A stretch of 64,000 nucleotides of DNA, taken from Azomonas agilis. GTDB lineage: Bacteria > Pseudomonadota > Gammaproteobacteria > Pseudomonadales > Pseudomonadaceae. Below, in pieces: positions 30,500-39,501 of the stretch (its first letter is position 1; every line of letters begins with the position of its first letter). The stretch lies in contig NZ_VLKG01000001.1 in the NCBI RefSeq assembly GCF_007830255.1, positions 248,001-312,000 of the forward strand, given 5' to 3'. The translations under genes and the position numbers were made by a program. The notes beneath the pieces were generated by a model that had not been told where the DNA came from, ran no database searches, and worked only from the letters and a program-made list of their open reading frames with translations.

Positions 30500-32287
30500 T
30501 TAATAAGTACGAACTTTAGGTTTGAAGTACTCAAGGAGGTCTTCACCGATGGTTTTCGGTGAGCGGTTGACTTCGCGCTTGGCTACGCGCTTCTCACCCG
30601 GGAAGTACAGGGTGTGGCACAGCCAGTTCTCGTCATCGCGATCCTCGTAGTCTTCACGCGCGTGGGCACCACGAGACTCTTTACGCTCTTCGGCGGCAAT
30701 AGCGGTTGCTTCAGCTACTTCCAGCAGGTTTTGCAGTTCCAGAGCTTCGATACGCTCGGTGTTGAAGGCTTGGCTCTTATCAGCAATTTTGATGTTGCCA
30801 ATACGTCCACGCAGTTCAGCCAGTTGAGCAATACCTTTCTGCATGTATTCGCCAGTACGGAATACACCGAAGTAGTTCTGCATGCACTGTTGCAGTTCAC
30901 GACGCAGCGGAGCAACGTCTTCGCCCGAAGTACGCTCGTTGACCGCCGCCAGACGCGCTACTGCTACGTCCAGATCGGTTTCGGTGGCGTTGCGGTATTC
31001 GATGCCGTCTTTGAGGGCTTTTTCCAGGTGCAGGCCAGCAGCACGACCGAACACCACCAAGTCCAGCAGCGAGTTACCGCCCAGACGGTTAGCACCGTGT
31101 ACGGATACGCACGCCACTTCGCCCACAGCAAACAGACCTTCGATGATCTTATCGTTGCCGTTAACATCTTGAGTGATCGCCTGACCATGAATGTTGGTGG
31201 CAACACCACCCATCATGTAGTGGCAGGTTGGAACTACTGGAACTGGAGCGGTTACAGGGTCAACGTGAGCGAAGGTTTTGGACAGTTCGCAAATACCGGG
31301 CAGACGGCTGTGCAGAACTTCTTCACCCAGGTGATCCAGCTTCAGCATCACGTGGTCTTTGTTCGGACCACAGCCATTACCGGCGATGATCTCTTTAACC
31401 ATGGAGCGAGCTACTACGTCACGACCGGCCAAGTCTTTGGCGTTCGGTGCATAACGCTCCATGAAGCGCTCACCGTGGGCGTTGATCAGGTAACCACCTT
31501 CACCACGGCAACCTTCAGTAACCAGTACACCGGCACCGGCAATACCGGTTGGGTGGAACTGCCACATTTCGATGTCTTGTACTGGAACGCCAGCACGCAG
31601 AGCCATACCAACGCCGTCACCGGTGTTAATCAGGGCATTCGTGGTAGAGGCGTAGATACGACCCGCACCACCGGTAGCCAATACGGTCGCTTTGGAACGA
31701 ACGTAAACCGTCTCACCTGTCTCGATGCAGATGGCGATGATACCGACGATAGCACCGTCTTGGTTTTTCACCAGATCCACTGCGTACCATTCGTTCAGGA
31801 ACACAGTGTTATTTTTCAGGTTGCCTTGGTACAGAGTGTGCAGCAGAGCATGGCCAGTACGGTCAGCCGCCGCGCAAGTACGAGCGGCTTGGCCACCTTT
31901 ACCGAACTCTTTGGACTGACCACCGAACGGACGCTGATAGATACGACCCGCTTCAGTACGGGAGAACGGCAGCCCCATGTGCTCCAGTTCGAACACAGCT
32001 TCTGGGCCTACGGAACACATGTATTCGATAGCGTCTTGGTCACCGATATAGTCGGAACCTTTAACGGTATCGTACATGTGCCAGCGCCAATCGTCATTCG
32101 GGTCGGCCGAAGCGATCGCGCAGGTAATACCGCCCTGAGCCGATACGGTGTGTGAGCGAGTCGGGAAGACTTTGGTCACTACAGCCGTTTTGTGACCAGA
32201 CTGGGCCAATTGCAGCGCAGCGCGCATGCCAGCACCGCCACCACCAACAATGATGGCATCAAAAGAAAGCGTACGAAGGTTAGCCAT
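30500..32287 (-). CDS. sdhA: Succinate dehydrogenase flavoprotein subunit
   Basis: The 595-residue subunit has the FAD-binding '[21 protein letters not shown]', the flavin-linking His in '[11 protein letters not shown]', and catalytic segments '[23 protein letters not shown]' and '[16 protein letters not shown]'. It oxidises succinate to fumarate. The coding sequence avoids TTA, CTA and TCA codons so strongly that a 513-codon antisense frame stays open; this reflects high-expression codon bias. It is third in sdhCDAB, three bases after sdhD. Confidence 0.98.
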   Translation of the reverse strand: MANLRTLSFDAIIVGGGGAGMRAALQLAQSGHKTAVVTKVFPTRSHTVSAQGGITCAIASADPNDDWRWHMYDTVKGSDYIGDQDAIEYMCSVGPEAVFELEHMGLPFSRTEAGRIYQRPFGGQSKEFGKGGQAARTCAAADRTGHALLHTLYQGNLKNNTVFLNEWYAVDLVKNQDGAIVGIIAICIETGETVYVRSKATVLATGGAGRIYASTTNALINTGDGVGMALRAGVPVQDIEMWQFHPTGIAGAGVLVTEGCRGEGGYLINAHGERFMERYAPNAKDLAGRDVVARSMVKEIIAGNGCGPNKDHVMLKLDHLGEEVLHSRLPGICELSKTFAHVDPVTAPVPVVPTCHYMMGGVATNIHGQAITQDVNGNDKIIEGLFAVGEVACVSVHGANRLGGNSLLDLVVFGRAAGLHLEKALKDGIEYRNATETDLDVAVARLAAVNERTSGEDVAPLRRELQQCMQNYFGVFRTGEYMQKGIAQLAELRGRIGNIKIADKSQAFNTERIEALELQNLLEVAEATAIAAEERKESRGAHAREDYEDRDDENWLCHTLYFPGEKRVAKREVNRSPKTIGEDLLEYFKPKVRTY

Positions 32288-32290
32288 GAA

Positions 32291-32659
32291 TCAAATACCC
32301 CAAAGAATCTGCACACCCCAGACGAAGAACGTGAACATGGCAACGCCACATCCCGCCTGGAAGATGAAACGGATAGCAGTAGCGCTTTTACCCAAAGTCA
32401 TGGGAGTGAGGTAGTCGGTGGAAATAGTCCACATGCCTACCCAAGCGTGGGCGCCCATGGCAACCAAAGCCAGCAGACTGAAAATCTGCATAGCGCTGCT
32501 AGAGAACAAATCAGCCCACTGGGCGTAATCCAGTTCTGGATGCAGAACCAAATACCCTAGCAAGAAGATAAAATAGAGTGCCAATACAACGGCAGACACA
32601 CGCTGGGCCATCCAGTCATACAGACCCGAGCGTGAAAAATTGGTGACATTGACTACCAT
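32291..32659 (-). CDS. sdhD: Succinate dehydrogenase membrane anchor SdhD
   Basis: From ATG 32659 the protein has 122 residues and three hydrophobic helices, starting MVVNVTNFSRSGLYDWMAQRVS, where the Ser and Arg of the quinone pocket lie. 'GAHAWVGMWTISTDYL' holds the haem-ligand region. It anchors SdhAB with SdhC and binds haem b and ubiquinone. Its start lies inside the end of sdhC (7-base overlap), so the two are probably translationally coupled. Confidence 0.95.
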   Translation of the reverse strand: MVVNVTNFSRSGLYDWMAQRVSAVVLALYFIFLLGYLVLHPELDYAQWADLFSSSAMQIFSLLALVAMGAHAWVGMWTISTDYLTPMTLGKSATAIRFIFQAGCGVAMFTFFVWGVQILWGI

Positions 32660-33039
32660 ACCCAAACCCCCGTCAGCAAAATCAATACTGCCGATACGAT
32701 AAAGACGATTTTCGAGCCCAGAATACCGCCTTGAAGTGTCTCACCATGGCCTGTATCCATAATCAGATGGCGAACACCCGCCACTAGGTGATACAGCAGT
32801 GCAGACAGTAATCCCCAAACAATCAGCTTAACCAAAGGATTGCTCAGGTAGGATTTGACCTGTTCGAAGCCTTCTTCCGAAGACAAAGAGGTATCAAGTG
32901 CGAGTAACAGCACGGCAATACCGACAAACAGGATCACACCGGAAATACGATGTAAAATCGACGTATACGCAGTGATTGGGAGTTTAATAGTCCTAAGATC
33001 TAGGTTTACAGGTCGTTGGCTTTTCACGGCTTTTTTCAC
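32653..33039 (-). CDS. sdhC: Succinate dehydrogenase cytochrome b556 subunit SdhC
   Basis: The 128-residue start is a GTG at 33039 (giving 'KKAVKSQRPVNLDLRTIKLP'), chosen from Pseudomonas homology and an AGGG nine bases upstream; a GTG at 33027 is possible. Three membrane helices are clear. 'SILHRISGVILF' holds the quinone-site Ser and Arg, and 'LLYHLVAGVRHLIMD' the haem-ligating His. It is first in the sdhCDAB-sucAB-lpd-sucCD operon, divergent from gltA. Confidence 0.94.
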   Translation of the reverse strand: MKKAVKSQRPVNLDLRTIKLPITAYTSILHRISGVILFVGIAVLLLALDTSLSSEEGFEQVKSYLSNPLVKLIVWGLLSALLYHLVAGVRHLIMDTGHGETLQGGILGSKIVFIVSAVLILLTGVWVW

Positions 33040-33161
33040 ACTCGAAAGCCCTGGCGTCCAGAGCAAAGTTGTCGGGAAGAGCAGCTAAACAGCGCTCGCC
33101 ACCCACGGGTAAAACCTTCAAGACAGTCACACCTAGAAGGCCCCCTGCCGGTCGGTGGCCG

Positions 33162-33190
33162 AGTATAAACCGATAGGTTCCTAATCACAA
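33162..33190 (-). promoter_or_regulatory. Candidate promoter of the sdh-suc operon
   Basis: On the minus strand TTGTGA is followed by TATACT after 17 bases. It lies about 120 bases before sdhC, inside the 355-base gap shared with gltA. The matches are good but unproven. Confidence 0.5.
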
Positions 33191-33306
33191 TCTGATGCGC
33201 TACCCACTAAAGAAAGCATTGCGAAGGAACACTAAAAGGCGTATTCATCGGCCGCTACTAATGAAAAAGCTCTCTGAGGACCCTTACCATTATGCTTTAG
33301 GCCAAA

Positions 33307-33334
33307 TTGACTTTGTGTCCTAGAGAACTATAGT
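33307..33334 (+). promoter_or_regulatory. Candidate promoter of gltA
   Basis: TTGACT (33307-33312) and TATAGT (33329-33334) have a 16-base spacer, about 60 bases before the gltA ATG. The rest of the 33040-33394 gap holds no gene that I can see, only the two divergent promoters. Confidence 0.65.
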
Positions 33335-33394
33335 GACCCGGGCCCTGCATGGGGGCTTTTCTGAGTGATTCCAAGCAAACACAGGAGGCCGTAC

Positions 33395-34660
33395 ATGGCT
33401 GACAAGACAGCGCAGTTGAGCTTCGATGGTAAAACCGTCGAATTGCCCGTTCTCAGTGGCACTCTGGGGCCTGACGTATTAGACGTGCGTGCATTAGGCA
33501 GCGCCGGTGCTTACACTTTTGACCCAGGCTTCATGGCAACTGCGTCCTGCGAGTCCAAAATCACCTTTATCGATGGCGACAAAGGTATCCTGCTGCATCG
33601 CGGATACCCCATCGAGCAGTTGGCCGAGAAAGCTGATTATCTGGACACCTGCTACCTGTTGCTGAACGGCGAGTTGCCAACAGCCGAGCAAAAAGCTCAG
33701 TTCACCGACGTGATCAAGAACCACACTATGGTTCATGAGCAACTGAAGAGTTTCTTCAACGGCTTCCGCCGTGATGCTCACCCCATGGCCATCCTGTGTG
33801 GCGTGGTCGGTGCTCTGTCTGCGTTCTATCACGACTCGCTGGACAACAACAACCCGCAACACCGTGAAATCTCAGCGCATCGTCTGATCGCTAAGATGCC
33901 AACCATCGCTGCTATGGCGTACAAATACTCCATCGGCCAGCCGATGATGTACCCACGCAATGATCTGGGTTACGCTGAAAACTTCCTGCACATGATGTTC
34001 AACACTCCGTGCGAAGAGAAGCCAATCAGCCCTGTTCTGGCTAAAGCCATGGACCGCATCTTCGTTCTGCACGCGGACCACGAGCAAAATGCCTCTACCT
34101 CCACTGTACGCTCCGTAGGCTCTACTGGCGCTAACCCCTTCGCCTGTATCGCTGCCGGTATCGCTGCTCTGTGGGGCCCGGCCCACGGTGGTGCCAACGA
34201 AGCTGTTCTGCTGATGCTGGACGAAATCGGCACCGTTGAAAACGTTGAGAAGTTCCTGGCTAAAGCCAAAGACAAGAACGATCCGTTCAAACTGATGGGC
34301 TTCGGTCACCGCGTCTACAAAAACTTCGACCCACGCGCGCGCGTGATGAAGAAGACCTGTGACGAAGTTCTGGCCGAGCTGGGCATCAACGATCCGCAAC
34401 TCGAACTGGCGATGAAGCTGGAAGAGATCGCGCTGAAAGACCCCTACTTCGCCGAGCGCAACCTGTATCCGAACGTAGACTTCTACTCCGGTATCATTCT
34501 GAAAGCCATCGGTATCCCAACCAGCATGTTTACTGTGATTTTCGCCCTGTCCCGTACAGTTGGCTGGATTTCTCACTGGAAAGAAATGCTGTCTGGCCCC
34601 TACAAAATCAACCGTCCTCGCCAGCTCTACACTGGCTCGGTCAAGCGCGACATTCCGTAA
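33395..34660 (+). CDS. gltA: Citrate synthase (type II, NADH-sensitive family)
   Basis: The 421-residue protein begins [20 protein letters not shown], with AGGAGG six bases upstream. It is the long hexameric citrate synthase form. Catalytic histidines lie in '[13 protein letters not shown]' and '[15 protein letters not shown]', with '[12 protein letters not shown]' between. It condenses oxaloacetate and acetyl-CoA at the entry of the TCA cycle. It is divergent from the sdh operon and ends at an intrinsic terminator. The propionate operon carries a separate 2-methylcitrate synthase. Confidence 0.98.
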   Translation: MADKTAQLSFDGKTVELPVLSGTLGPDVLDVRALGSAGAYTFDPGFMATASCESKITFIDGDKGILLHRGYPIEQLAEKADYLDTCYLLLNGELPTAEQKAQFTDVIKNHTMVHEQLKSFFNGFRRDAHPMAILCGVVGALSAFYHDSLDNNNPQHREISAHRLIAKMPTIAAMAYKYSIGQPMMYPRNDLGYAENFLHMMFNTPCEEKPISPVLAKAMDRIFVLHADHEQNASTSTVRSVGSTGANPFACIAAGIAALWGPAHGGANEAVLLMLDEIGTVENVEKFLAKAKDKNDPFKLMGFGHRVYKNFDPRARVMKKTCDEVLAELGINDPQLELAMKLEEIALKDPYFAERNLYPNVDFYSGIILKAIGIPTSMFTVIFALSRTVGWISHWKEMLSGPYKINRPRQLYTGSVKRDIP

Positions 34661-34695
34661 TCTACGGTTTTTGTCGGCGGTTGGTGTGCCGAAAC

Positions 34696-34725
34696 AAAAA
34701 ACCCTGCCTTATGGCAGGGTTTTTT
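34696..34725 (+). terminator. Intrinsic terminator of gltA
   Basis: AAAAAACCCTGCC and GGCAGGGTTTTTT form a 13-bp stem with loop TTAT (34709-34712), with a T-run. It lies 36 bases after the gltA stop. Confidence 0.93.
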
Positions 34726-34752
34726 ATTGGCTGAAATTTATGGCCAACACAT

Positions 34753-34782
34753 AAAAAACCCGGCACTGAGGCCGGGCTTTTT
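34753..34782 (-). terminator. Intrinsic terminator of ppsA
   Basis: CCCGGC (34759-34764) pairs with GCCGGG (34771-34776) around ACTGAG. A-rich and T-rich flanks allow termination of leftward ppsA transcripts, and a second stop for gltA. Confidence 0.85.
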
Positions 34783-34802
34783 ATACGGAGCAGAGAATCG
34801 AA

Positions 34803-37181
34803 TCAGAGGTGATCCAGATTGTTTTCGGCTAAGAAGAACCAAGTGTCCAATACGGAATCTGGGTTCAGGGACACACTGTCGATGCCCTGATCCATCAGCC
34901 ATTTGGCCAGATCAGGATGATCGGATGGGCCTTGGCCACAGATGCCGACATACTTGCCAGCCTTACGGCAGGCTTGAATGGCGTTAGCCAGCATCTTCTT
35001 CACCGCTGGATTACGCTCATCAAACAAGTGGGCTATGATGCCGGAGTCACGATCCAGACCCAGAGTTAATTGAGTCATGTCGTTGGAGCCGATGGAGAAA
35101 CCATCGAAGTACTCCAAGAACTCATCGGCCAACACAGCATTGGAAGGCAGCTCGCACATCATGATCACGCGCAGGCCATTCTCACCGCGCTTCAGACCGT
35201 AGTGACCCAAAAGATCAATCACTTGCGCCGCTTCACCCAGAGTACGCACAAAGGGCACCATCAGCTCGACGTTGGTCAAGCCCATGACTTCGCGCACTTT
35301 CTTCATGGCACGGCATTCGAGCTCAAAGCAATCGCGGAAGTTGTCGCTGATGTAGCGAGAAGCACCCCGGAAACCGAGCATGGGGTTCTCTTCTTCCGGC
35401 TCGTACAGCTTGCCGCCGATCAGGTTGGCGTATTCGTTGGACTTAAAGTCCGACAGACGCACGATGACCTTCTTCGGCCAGAAAGCAGCGGCTAGGGTAC
35501 TCACACCCTCCACCAGCTTCTCAACGTAGAAGTTGACTGGATCAGAGTAGCCCGCGATACGCTTAGTTACATTTTCTTTGATTTCGGGCGGTAAGCTCTC
35601 AAAATTCAGCAGCGCTTTAGGGTGTACACCAATCATGCGGTTGATGATGAACTCCAGACGCGCTAGCCCTACCCCTTCATTGGGCAGGTTAGCGAAGTCA
35701 AACGCACGATCTGGGTTACCGACGTTCATCATGATTTTGAACGGTAGCTCCGGCATGGCATCCACAGAGTTTTGACGGATATCAAAGCCTAGCTCACCGG
35801 CAAAAATGTAGCCCGTATCGCCTTCGGCGCAGGAAACAGTGACACGCTCGCCATCTTTGAGGATATCCGTAGCATCACCACAACCGACCACCGCAGGAAT
35901 GCCCAATTCACGGGCAATGATCGCAGCATGGCAGGTACGACCGCCACGGTTGGTCACAATGGCGCTGGCACGCTTCATCACCGGCTCCCAATCAGGGTCG
36001 GTCATGTCGGAAACCAGCACGTCACCGGGCTGTACTTTATCCATCTCAGCAATGCTGTGGATGACCTTAACCGGGCCAGCACCAATACGCTGACCGATGG
36101 CACGGCCTTCCACCAATACAGTGCCTTTTTCTTTAAGCAGGTAACGCTCCATCACATTCGCCGAAGAACGGCTTTTTACCGTTTCTGGGCGCGCCTGTAC
36201 GATGTAGAGCTGGCCATCATCACCGTCTTTGGCCCACTCAATGTCCATCGGACGGCCATAGTGTTTTTCGATGATTAAAGCTTGCTTGGCCAGATTGGTA
36301 ACTTCTTCGTCACTTAGGGCAAAACGAGCACGCTCTGCGGCCTCTACGGGTACAGTTTTCACCGAGCGACCGGCGCTAGCTTCTTCGCCGTACACCATTT
36401 TGATGGCTTTGCTGCCCAGATTGCGGCGCAGAATTGCAGGACGACCAGCCTCTAGGGTGGGCTTGTGGACGTAAAATTCGTCGGGGTTCACAGCACCCTG
36501 TACTACGGTTTCACCCAAACCGTAAGCGCCGGTAATGAAGACCACATCACGGAAACCGGACTCGGTATCCAGCGTAAACATCACACCGGCTGTAGCCGTT
36601 TCCGAACGCACCATACGTTGGATGCCAGCAGACAGAGCCACCAACTTGTGATCAAAGCCTTGGTGTACGCGATAAGCGATGGCGCGGTCGTTAAACAGAG
36701 ACGCAAAAACTTCCTTCACCGCGCGGATTACGTTATCTACGCCGCGAATATTGAGGAAGGTTTCTTGCTGACCGGCAAAGGAAGCATCCGGCAAATCCTC
36801 AGCCGTTGCTGAAGAGCGTACCGCTACCGCCAAGTTAGGATTACCCGCAGACAATGCCGCAAACGCCTGACGGATTTCAGCATCCAAACGGGCTGGAAAC
36901 TCAGCCTCCATCACCCATTGGCGGATCTGAGCCCCCACTTCAACCAATTTATTGACGTCATCGACATCCAAAGCATCTAAGGTTTCGTGAATACGCGCAT
37001 TCAGACCGCTTTGCTCTAAAAAATCGCGGTATGCCTGTGCTGTGGTAGCAAAACCACCGGGAACCGAAACACCAGCGCCCGCCAGGTTACTAATCATCTC
37101 GCCAAGGGACGCGTTTTTGCCTCCCACATGCTCTACATCATGGACACCGAGCTTATCGAGGGAAACTACGTAATCTACCAA
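34803..37181 (-). CDS. ppsA: Phosphoenolpyruvate synthase
   Basis: The 792-residue enzyme uses a TTG start at 37181 with GGAGAG six bases upstream; the product reads '[29 protein letters not shown]' after it, as in Pseudomonas. An ATP-binding domain is followed by the swivelling phospho-His domain ('[26 protein letters not shown]') and a PEP-binding barrel ('[19 protein letters not shown]'). It makes PEP from pyruvate and ATP for gluconeogenesis. It is divergent from ppsR, its regulator. Confidence 0.97.
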   Translation of the reverse strand: MVDYVVSLDKLGVHDVEHVGGKNASLGEMISNLAGAGVSVPGGFATTAQAYRDFLEQSGLNARIHETLDALDVDDVNKLVEVGAQIRQWVMEAEFPARLDAEIRQAFAALSAGNPNLAVAVRSSATAEDLPDASFAGQQETFLNIRGVDNVIRAVKEVFASLFNDRAIAYRVHQGFDHKLVALSAGIQRMVRSETATAGVMFTLDTESGFRDVVFITGAYGLGETVVQGAVNPDEFYVHKPTLEAGRPAILRRNLGSKAIKMVYGEEASAGRSVKTVPVEAAERARFALSDEEVTNLAKQALIIEKHYGRPMDIEWAKDGDDGQLYIVQARPETVKSRSSANVMERYLLKEKGTVLVEGRAIGQRIGAGPVKVIHSIAEMDKVQPGDVLVSDMTDPDWEPVMKRASAIVTNRGGRTCHAAIIARELGIPAVVGCGDATDILKDGERVTVSCAEGDTGYIFAGELGFDIRQNSVDAMPELPFKIMMNVGNPDRAFDFANLPNEGVGLARLEFIINRMIGVHPKALLNFESLPPEIKENVTKRIAGYSDPVNFYVEKLVEGVSTLAAAFWPKKVIVRLSDFKSNEYANLIGGKLYEPEEENPMLGFRGASRYISDNFRDCFELECRAMKKVREVMGLTNVELMVPFVRTLGEAAQVIDLLGHYGLKRGENGLRVIMMCELPSNAVLADEFLEYFDGFSIGSNDMTQLTLGLDRDSGIIAHLFDERNPAVKKMLANAIQACRKAGKYVGICGQGPSDHPDLAKWLMDQGIDSVSLNPDSVLDTWFFLAENNLDHL

Positions 37182-37350
37182 GGTGATCTCTCCAGAATTA
37201 TGTTGGTAACCCGACTGAGGACAGGTCTGCGCATGATGGCGTTGGCCCGAATCGACAAAATGGGTAACAATGCCGACAGTCAAGGTGTTGCAAATTAGTT
37301 GCAATTATAGCAGTTGAGCGTACAGCCCGATGCCTACAGGCCCACAGGAT

Positions 37351-38172
37351 ATGACAAACAGAACCGCTTTTTTTATTTCTGACGGTACCGGCATCACAGC
37401 CGAAACACTGGGCCAAAGCCTGCTGGCACAGTTCGAGAACATCCATTTTACCAAGCTGACCCGGCCTTACATTGACACCCCCGAAAAAGCCAAGGCCATA
37501 GTACAGCAAATCAATGCTGCTGCTGCAAAGGATGGCGCTCGACCTATTATTTTCGACACTTTAGTCAACCAAGAAATCCGTGACATCATTGCCAGCTCTC
37601 AAGGTTTTATGGTGGATATCCTCTCTTCGTTCCTTGCTCCCTTGGAACATGAACTGAAAGAGCGCTCATCCTACTCGGTGGGCAAATCCCACGCCATTGG
37701 CCTAAACAGTAACTATGCAGATCGAATCGCGGCGGTTAACTTTGCCCTTGATAATGATGATGGAGCCCGCACCCATTATTACAACAAAGCAGATATTATT
37801 CTGGTCGGGGTTTCCCGCTCGGGTAAAACGCCCACCTGCCTATACATGGCCATGCAGTTTGGCATTCGCGCCGCCAATTACCCGCTGACCGAAGAAGATA
37901 TGGAAAACCTGCGTTTGCCCAGCTCTTTACAACCTCATCGCCACAAGTTGTTCGGCTTAACCATCGACTCTGAGCGCCTGTCCAACATCCGCCATGAACG
38001 CAAACCAGACAGCCGCTATTCCAGCTACGCCCAATGCGAATTTGAAGTGCGGGAAGTGGAGAAGCTGTTTAAGCGCGAGAACATCAAATACATCGACTCC
38101 ACCCATTTTTCGGTCGAGGAAATCTCCGCCCGCATCTTGGTAGAAATGGGTATTGAGCGGCGCTTGAAATAG
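37351..38172 (+). CDS. ppsR: PEP synthase regulatory protein (kinase/pyrophosphorylase)
   Basis: From ATG 37351 the protein has 273 residues, starting [22 protein letters not shown]; an ATG at 37330 adds seven residues without homology. It is a DUF299 protein with the P-loop 'GVSRSGKTP' and '[22 protein letters not shown]'. It inactivates PpsA by ADP-dependent phosphorylation of a threonine and reactivates it by phosphate-dependent removal. The 169-base gap to ppsA must hold both promoters. Confidence 0.96.
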   Translation: MTNRTAFFISDGTGITAETLGQSLLAQFENIHFTKLTRPYIDTPEKAKAIVQQINAAAAKDGARPIIFDTLVNQEIRDIIASSQGFMVDILSSFLAPLEHELKERSSYSVGKSHAIGLNSNYADRIAAVNFALDNDDGARTHYYNKADIILVGVSRSGKTPTCLYMAMQFGIRAANYPLTEEDMENLRLPSSLQPHRHKLFGLTIDSERLSNIRHERKPDSRYSSYAQCEFEVREVEKLFKRENIKYIDSTHFSVEEISARILVEMGIERRLK

Positions 38173-38181
38173 CACGCAAAG

Positions 38182-38213
38182 CGCCGTGAGCGCTCATGCA
38201 ACTCACGGCGTTT
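38182..38213. terminator. Terminator between convergent ppsR and prpF
   Basis: CGCCGTGAG (38182-38190) pairs with CTCACGGCG (38202-38210), followed by TTTATTG. It lies ten bases after the ppsR stop and close to the prpF end; the T-run is short. Confidence 0.65.
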
Positions 38214-38227
38214 ATTGCTGAGTACGC

Positions 38228-39406
38228 TTAGAAGGTGTCGCCGGGAATCCGTACAGCACCTTCCATCAGCACACGGGCGCTGCGGCTCATCACGGCTTTG
38301 GTGGCGGTCCACTCGCCATTCACCACTTCCGCAGACGCACCCACGCGCAGGGTGCCGGAGGGATGACCGAAGGTCACGGCCTCACGCTCGCCACCACCGG
38401 CGGCCAAGTTCACCAGCGTGCCGGGAACCGCGGCAGCGGTGGCAATGGCCACAGAAGCGGTGCCCATCATGGCGTGGTGCAGTTTGCCCATAGACAAGGC
38501 GCGCACCAGCACATCCACATCAGCGGCTTTGATTTCTTTGCCGCTGGAGGCCACATAGTCGGTAGGCGGCGCAACAAAAGCGATTTTTGGCGTGTGCTGA
38601 CGGGCAGCTGCCTCAGAAATATCGGCGATCAGGCCCATCTTCACCGCACCGTAAGCACGCATGGTTTCAAAACGCGCTAAGGCTTCGGCATCGGAGTTGA
38701 GGTCTTTTTGCAGTTCAGTGCCGGTGTAACCAATGTCCGCCGCGTTGACGAAAATGGTCGGAATGCCGGAGTTGATCATGGTCGCCTTAAAGGTGCCGAT
38801 GCCGGGAACCTCTAAGTCGTCCACTACGTTGCCGGTGGGGAACATGGAGCCTTCGCCGTCGGCTGGGTCCATAAATTCGATGACTACTTCAGCAGCGGGG
38901 AAGGTCACGCCATCCAACTCAAAATCGCCAGTTTCCTGCACTTCACCCTTGGTGATAGGTACATGGGCGATGATGGTTTTGCTGATGTTCTTCTGCCAAA
39001 TGCGCACGGTGCAAATGCCGTCTTGTGGCACACGCGCCGGATCAATCAGGCCTTTGCTGATGGCAAAAGCGCCTACGGCTGCGGTCAGGTTGCCGCAGTT
39101 GCCGGACCAATCCACAAAGGCTTTGTTGATCGCGACTTGGCCGAACAGGTAGTCGACATCGTGGTCGGGCTGTTCGCTCTTGGCGAGGATCACGGTTTTG
39201 GAGGTGGAAGAGGTCGCACCACCCATGCCGTCGATTTGCTGGCCATAGGGATCGGGGCTGCCGATCACACGCATCAGCAGTTTGTCGCGGGCCTCACCCG
39301 GCACTTGGCAGGCTTCGGGCAGGTCTTTGAGGCTGAAAAACACACCCTTACTGGTGCCGCCACGCATATAGGTAGCAGGCACTTTGATTTGGGGAAGATG
39401 AGCCAT
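38228..39406 (-). CDS. prpF: 2-Methylaconitate cis-trans isomerase PrpF
   Basis: The 392-residue protein begins MAHLPQIKVPATYMRGGTSKGVFF and has the two diaminopimelate-epimerase-like halves of PrpF. 'SSTSKTVILAKSE' holds the catalytic Lys and 'DWSGNCGNLTAAVG' the conserved Cys. It isomerises the 2-methylaconitate made by AcnD so that it can be hydrated to 2-methylisocitrate. It is last in the operon, after a hairpin with a U-run that may lower its expression. Confidence 0.97.
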   Translation of the reverse strand: MAHLPQIKVPATYMRGGTSKGVFFSLKDLPEACQVPGEARDKLLMRVIGSPDPYGQQIDGMGGATSSTSKTVILAKSEQPDHDVDYLFGQVAINKAFVDWSGNCGNLTAAVGAFAISKGLIDPARVPQDGICTVRIWQKNISKTIIAHVPITKGEVQETGDFELDGVTFPAAEVVIEFMDPADGEGSMFPTGNVVDDLEVPGIGTFKATMINSGIPTIFVNAADIGYTGTELQKDLNSDAEALARFETMRAYGAVKMGLIADISEAAARQHTPKIAFVAPPTDYVASSGKEIKAADVDVLVRALSMGKLHHAMMGTASVAIATAAAVPGTLVNLAAGGGEREAVTFGHPSGTLRVGASAEVVNGEWTATKAVMSRSARVLMEGAVRIPGDTF

Positions 39407-39424
39407 GAGCGTGGATCCTCATGT

Positions 39425-39457
39425 AAAAAAAGGGGCCACTAGAGAGGGGGCAGCCCC
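39425..39457 (-). terminator. Possible attenuator between acnD and prpF
   Basis: On the minus strand GGGGC and GCCCC enclose a 16-base loop and are followed directly by seven T residues. A tighter GGGG-CTG-CCCC hairpin is an alternative. The stem is short, so partial termination is more likely than complete. A CGCGCG inverted repeat lies closer to the acnD stop (about 39469-39495). Confidence 0.5.
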
Positions 39458-39501
39458 AAAAAAGGAACGCGCGACCCTTGGATCAGGCCGCGCGTTGACG
39501 G

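Noticed and set aside
30614-32155. 513-codon open frame antisense to sdhA
   Set aside because: Same cause: codon bias of sdhA. There is no ribosome-binding site and the composition is unusual (very rich in T, V, Q, F).
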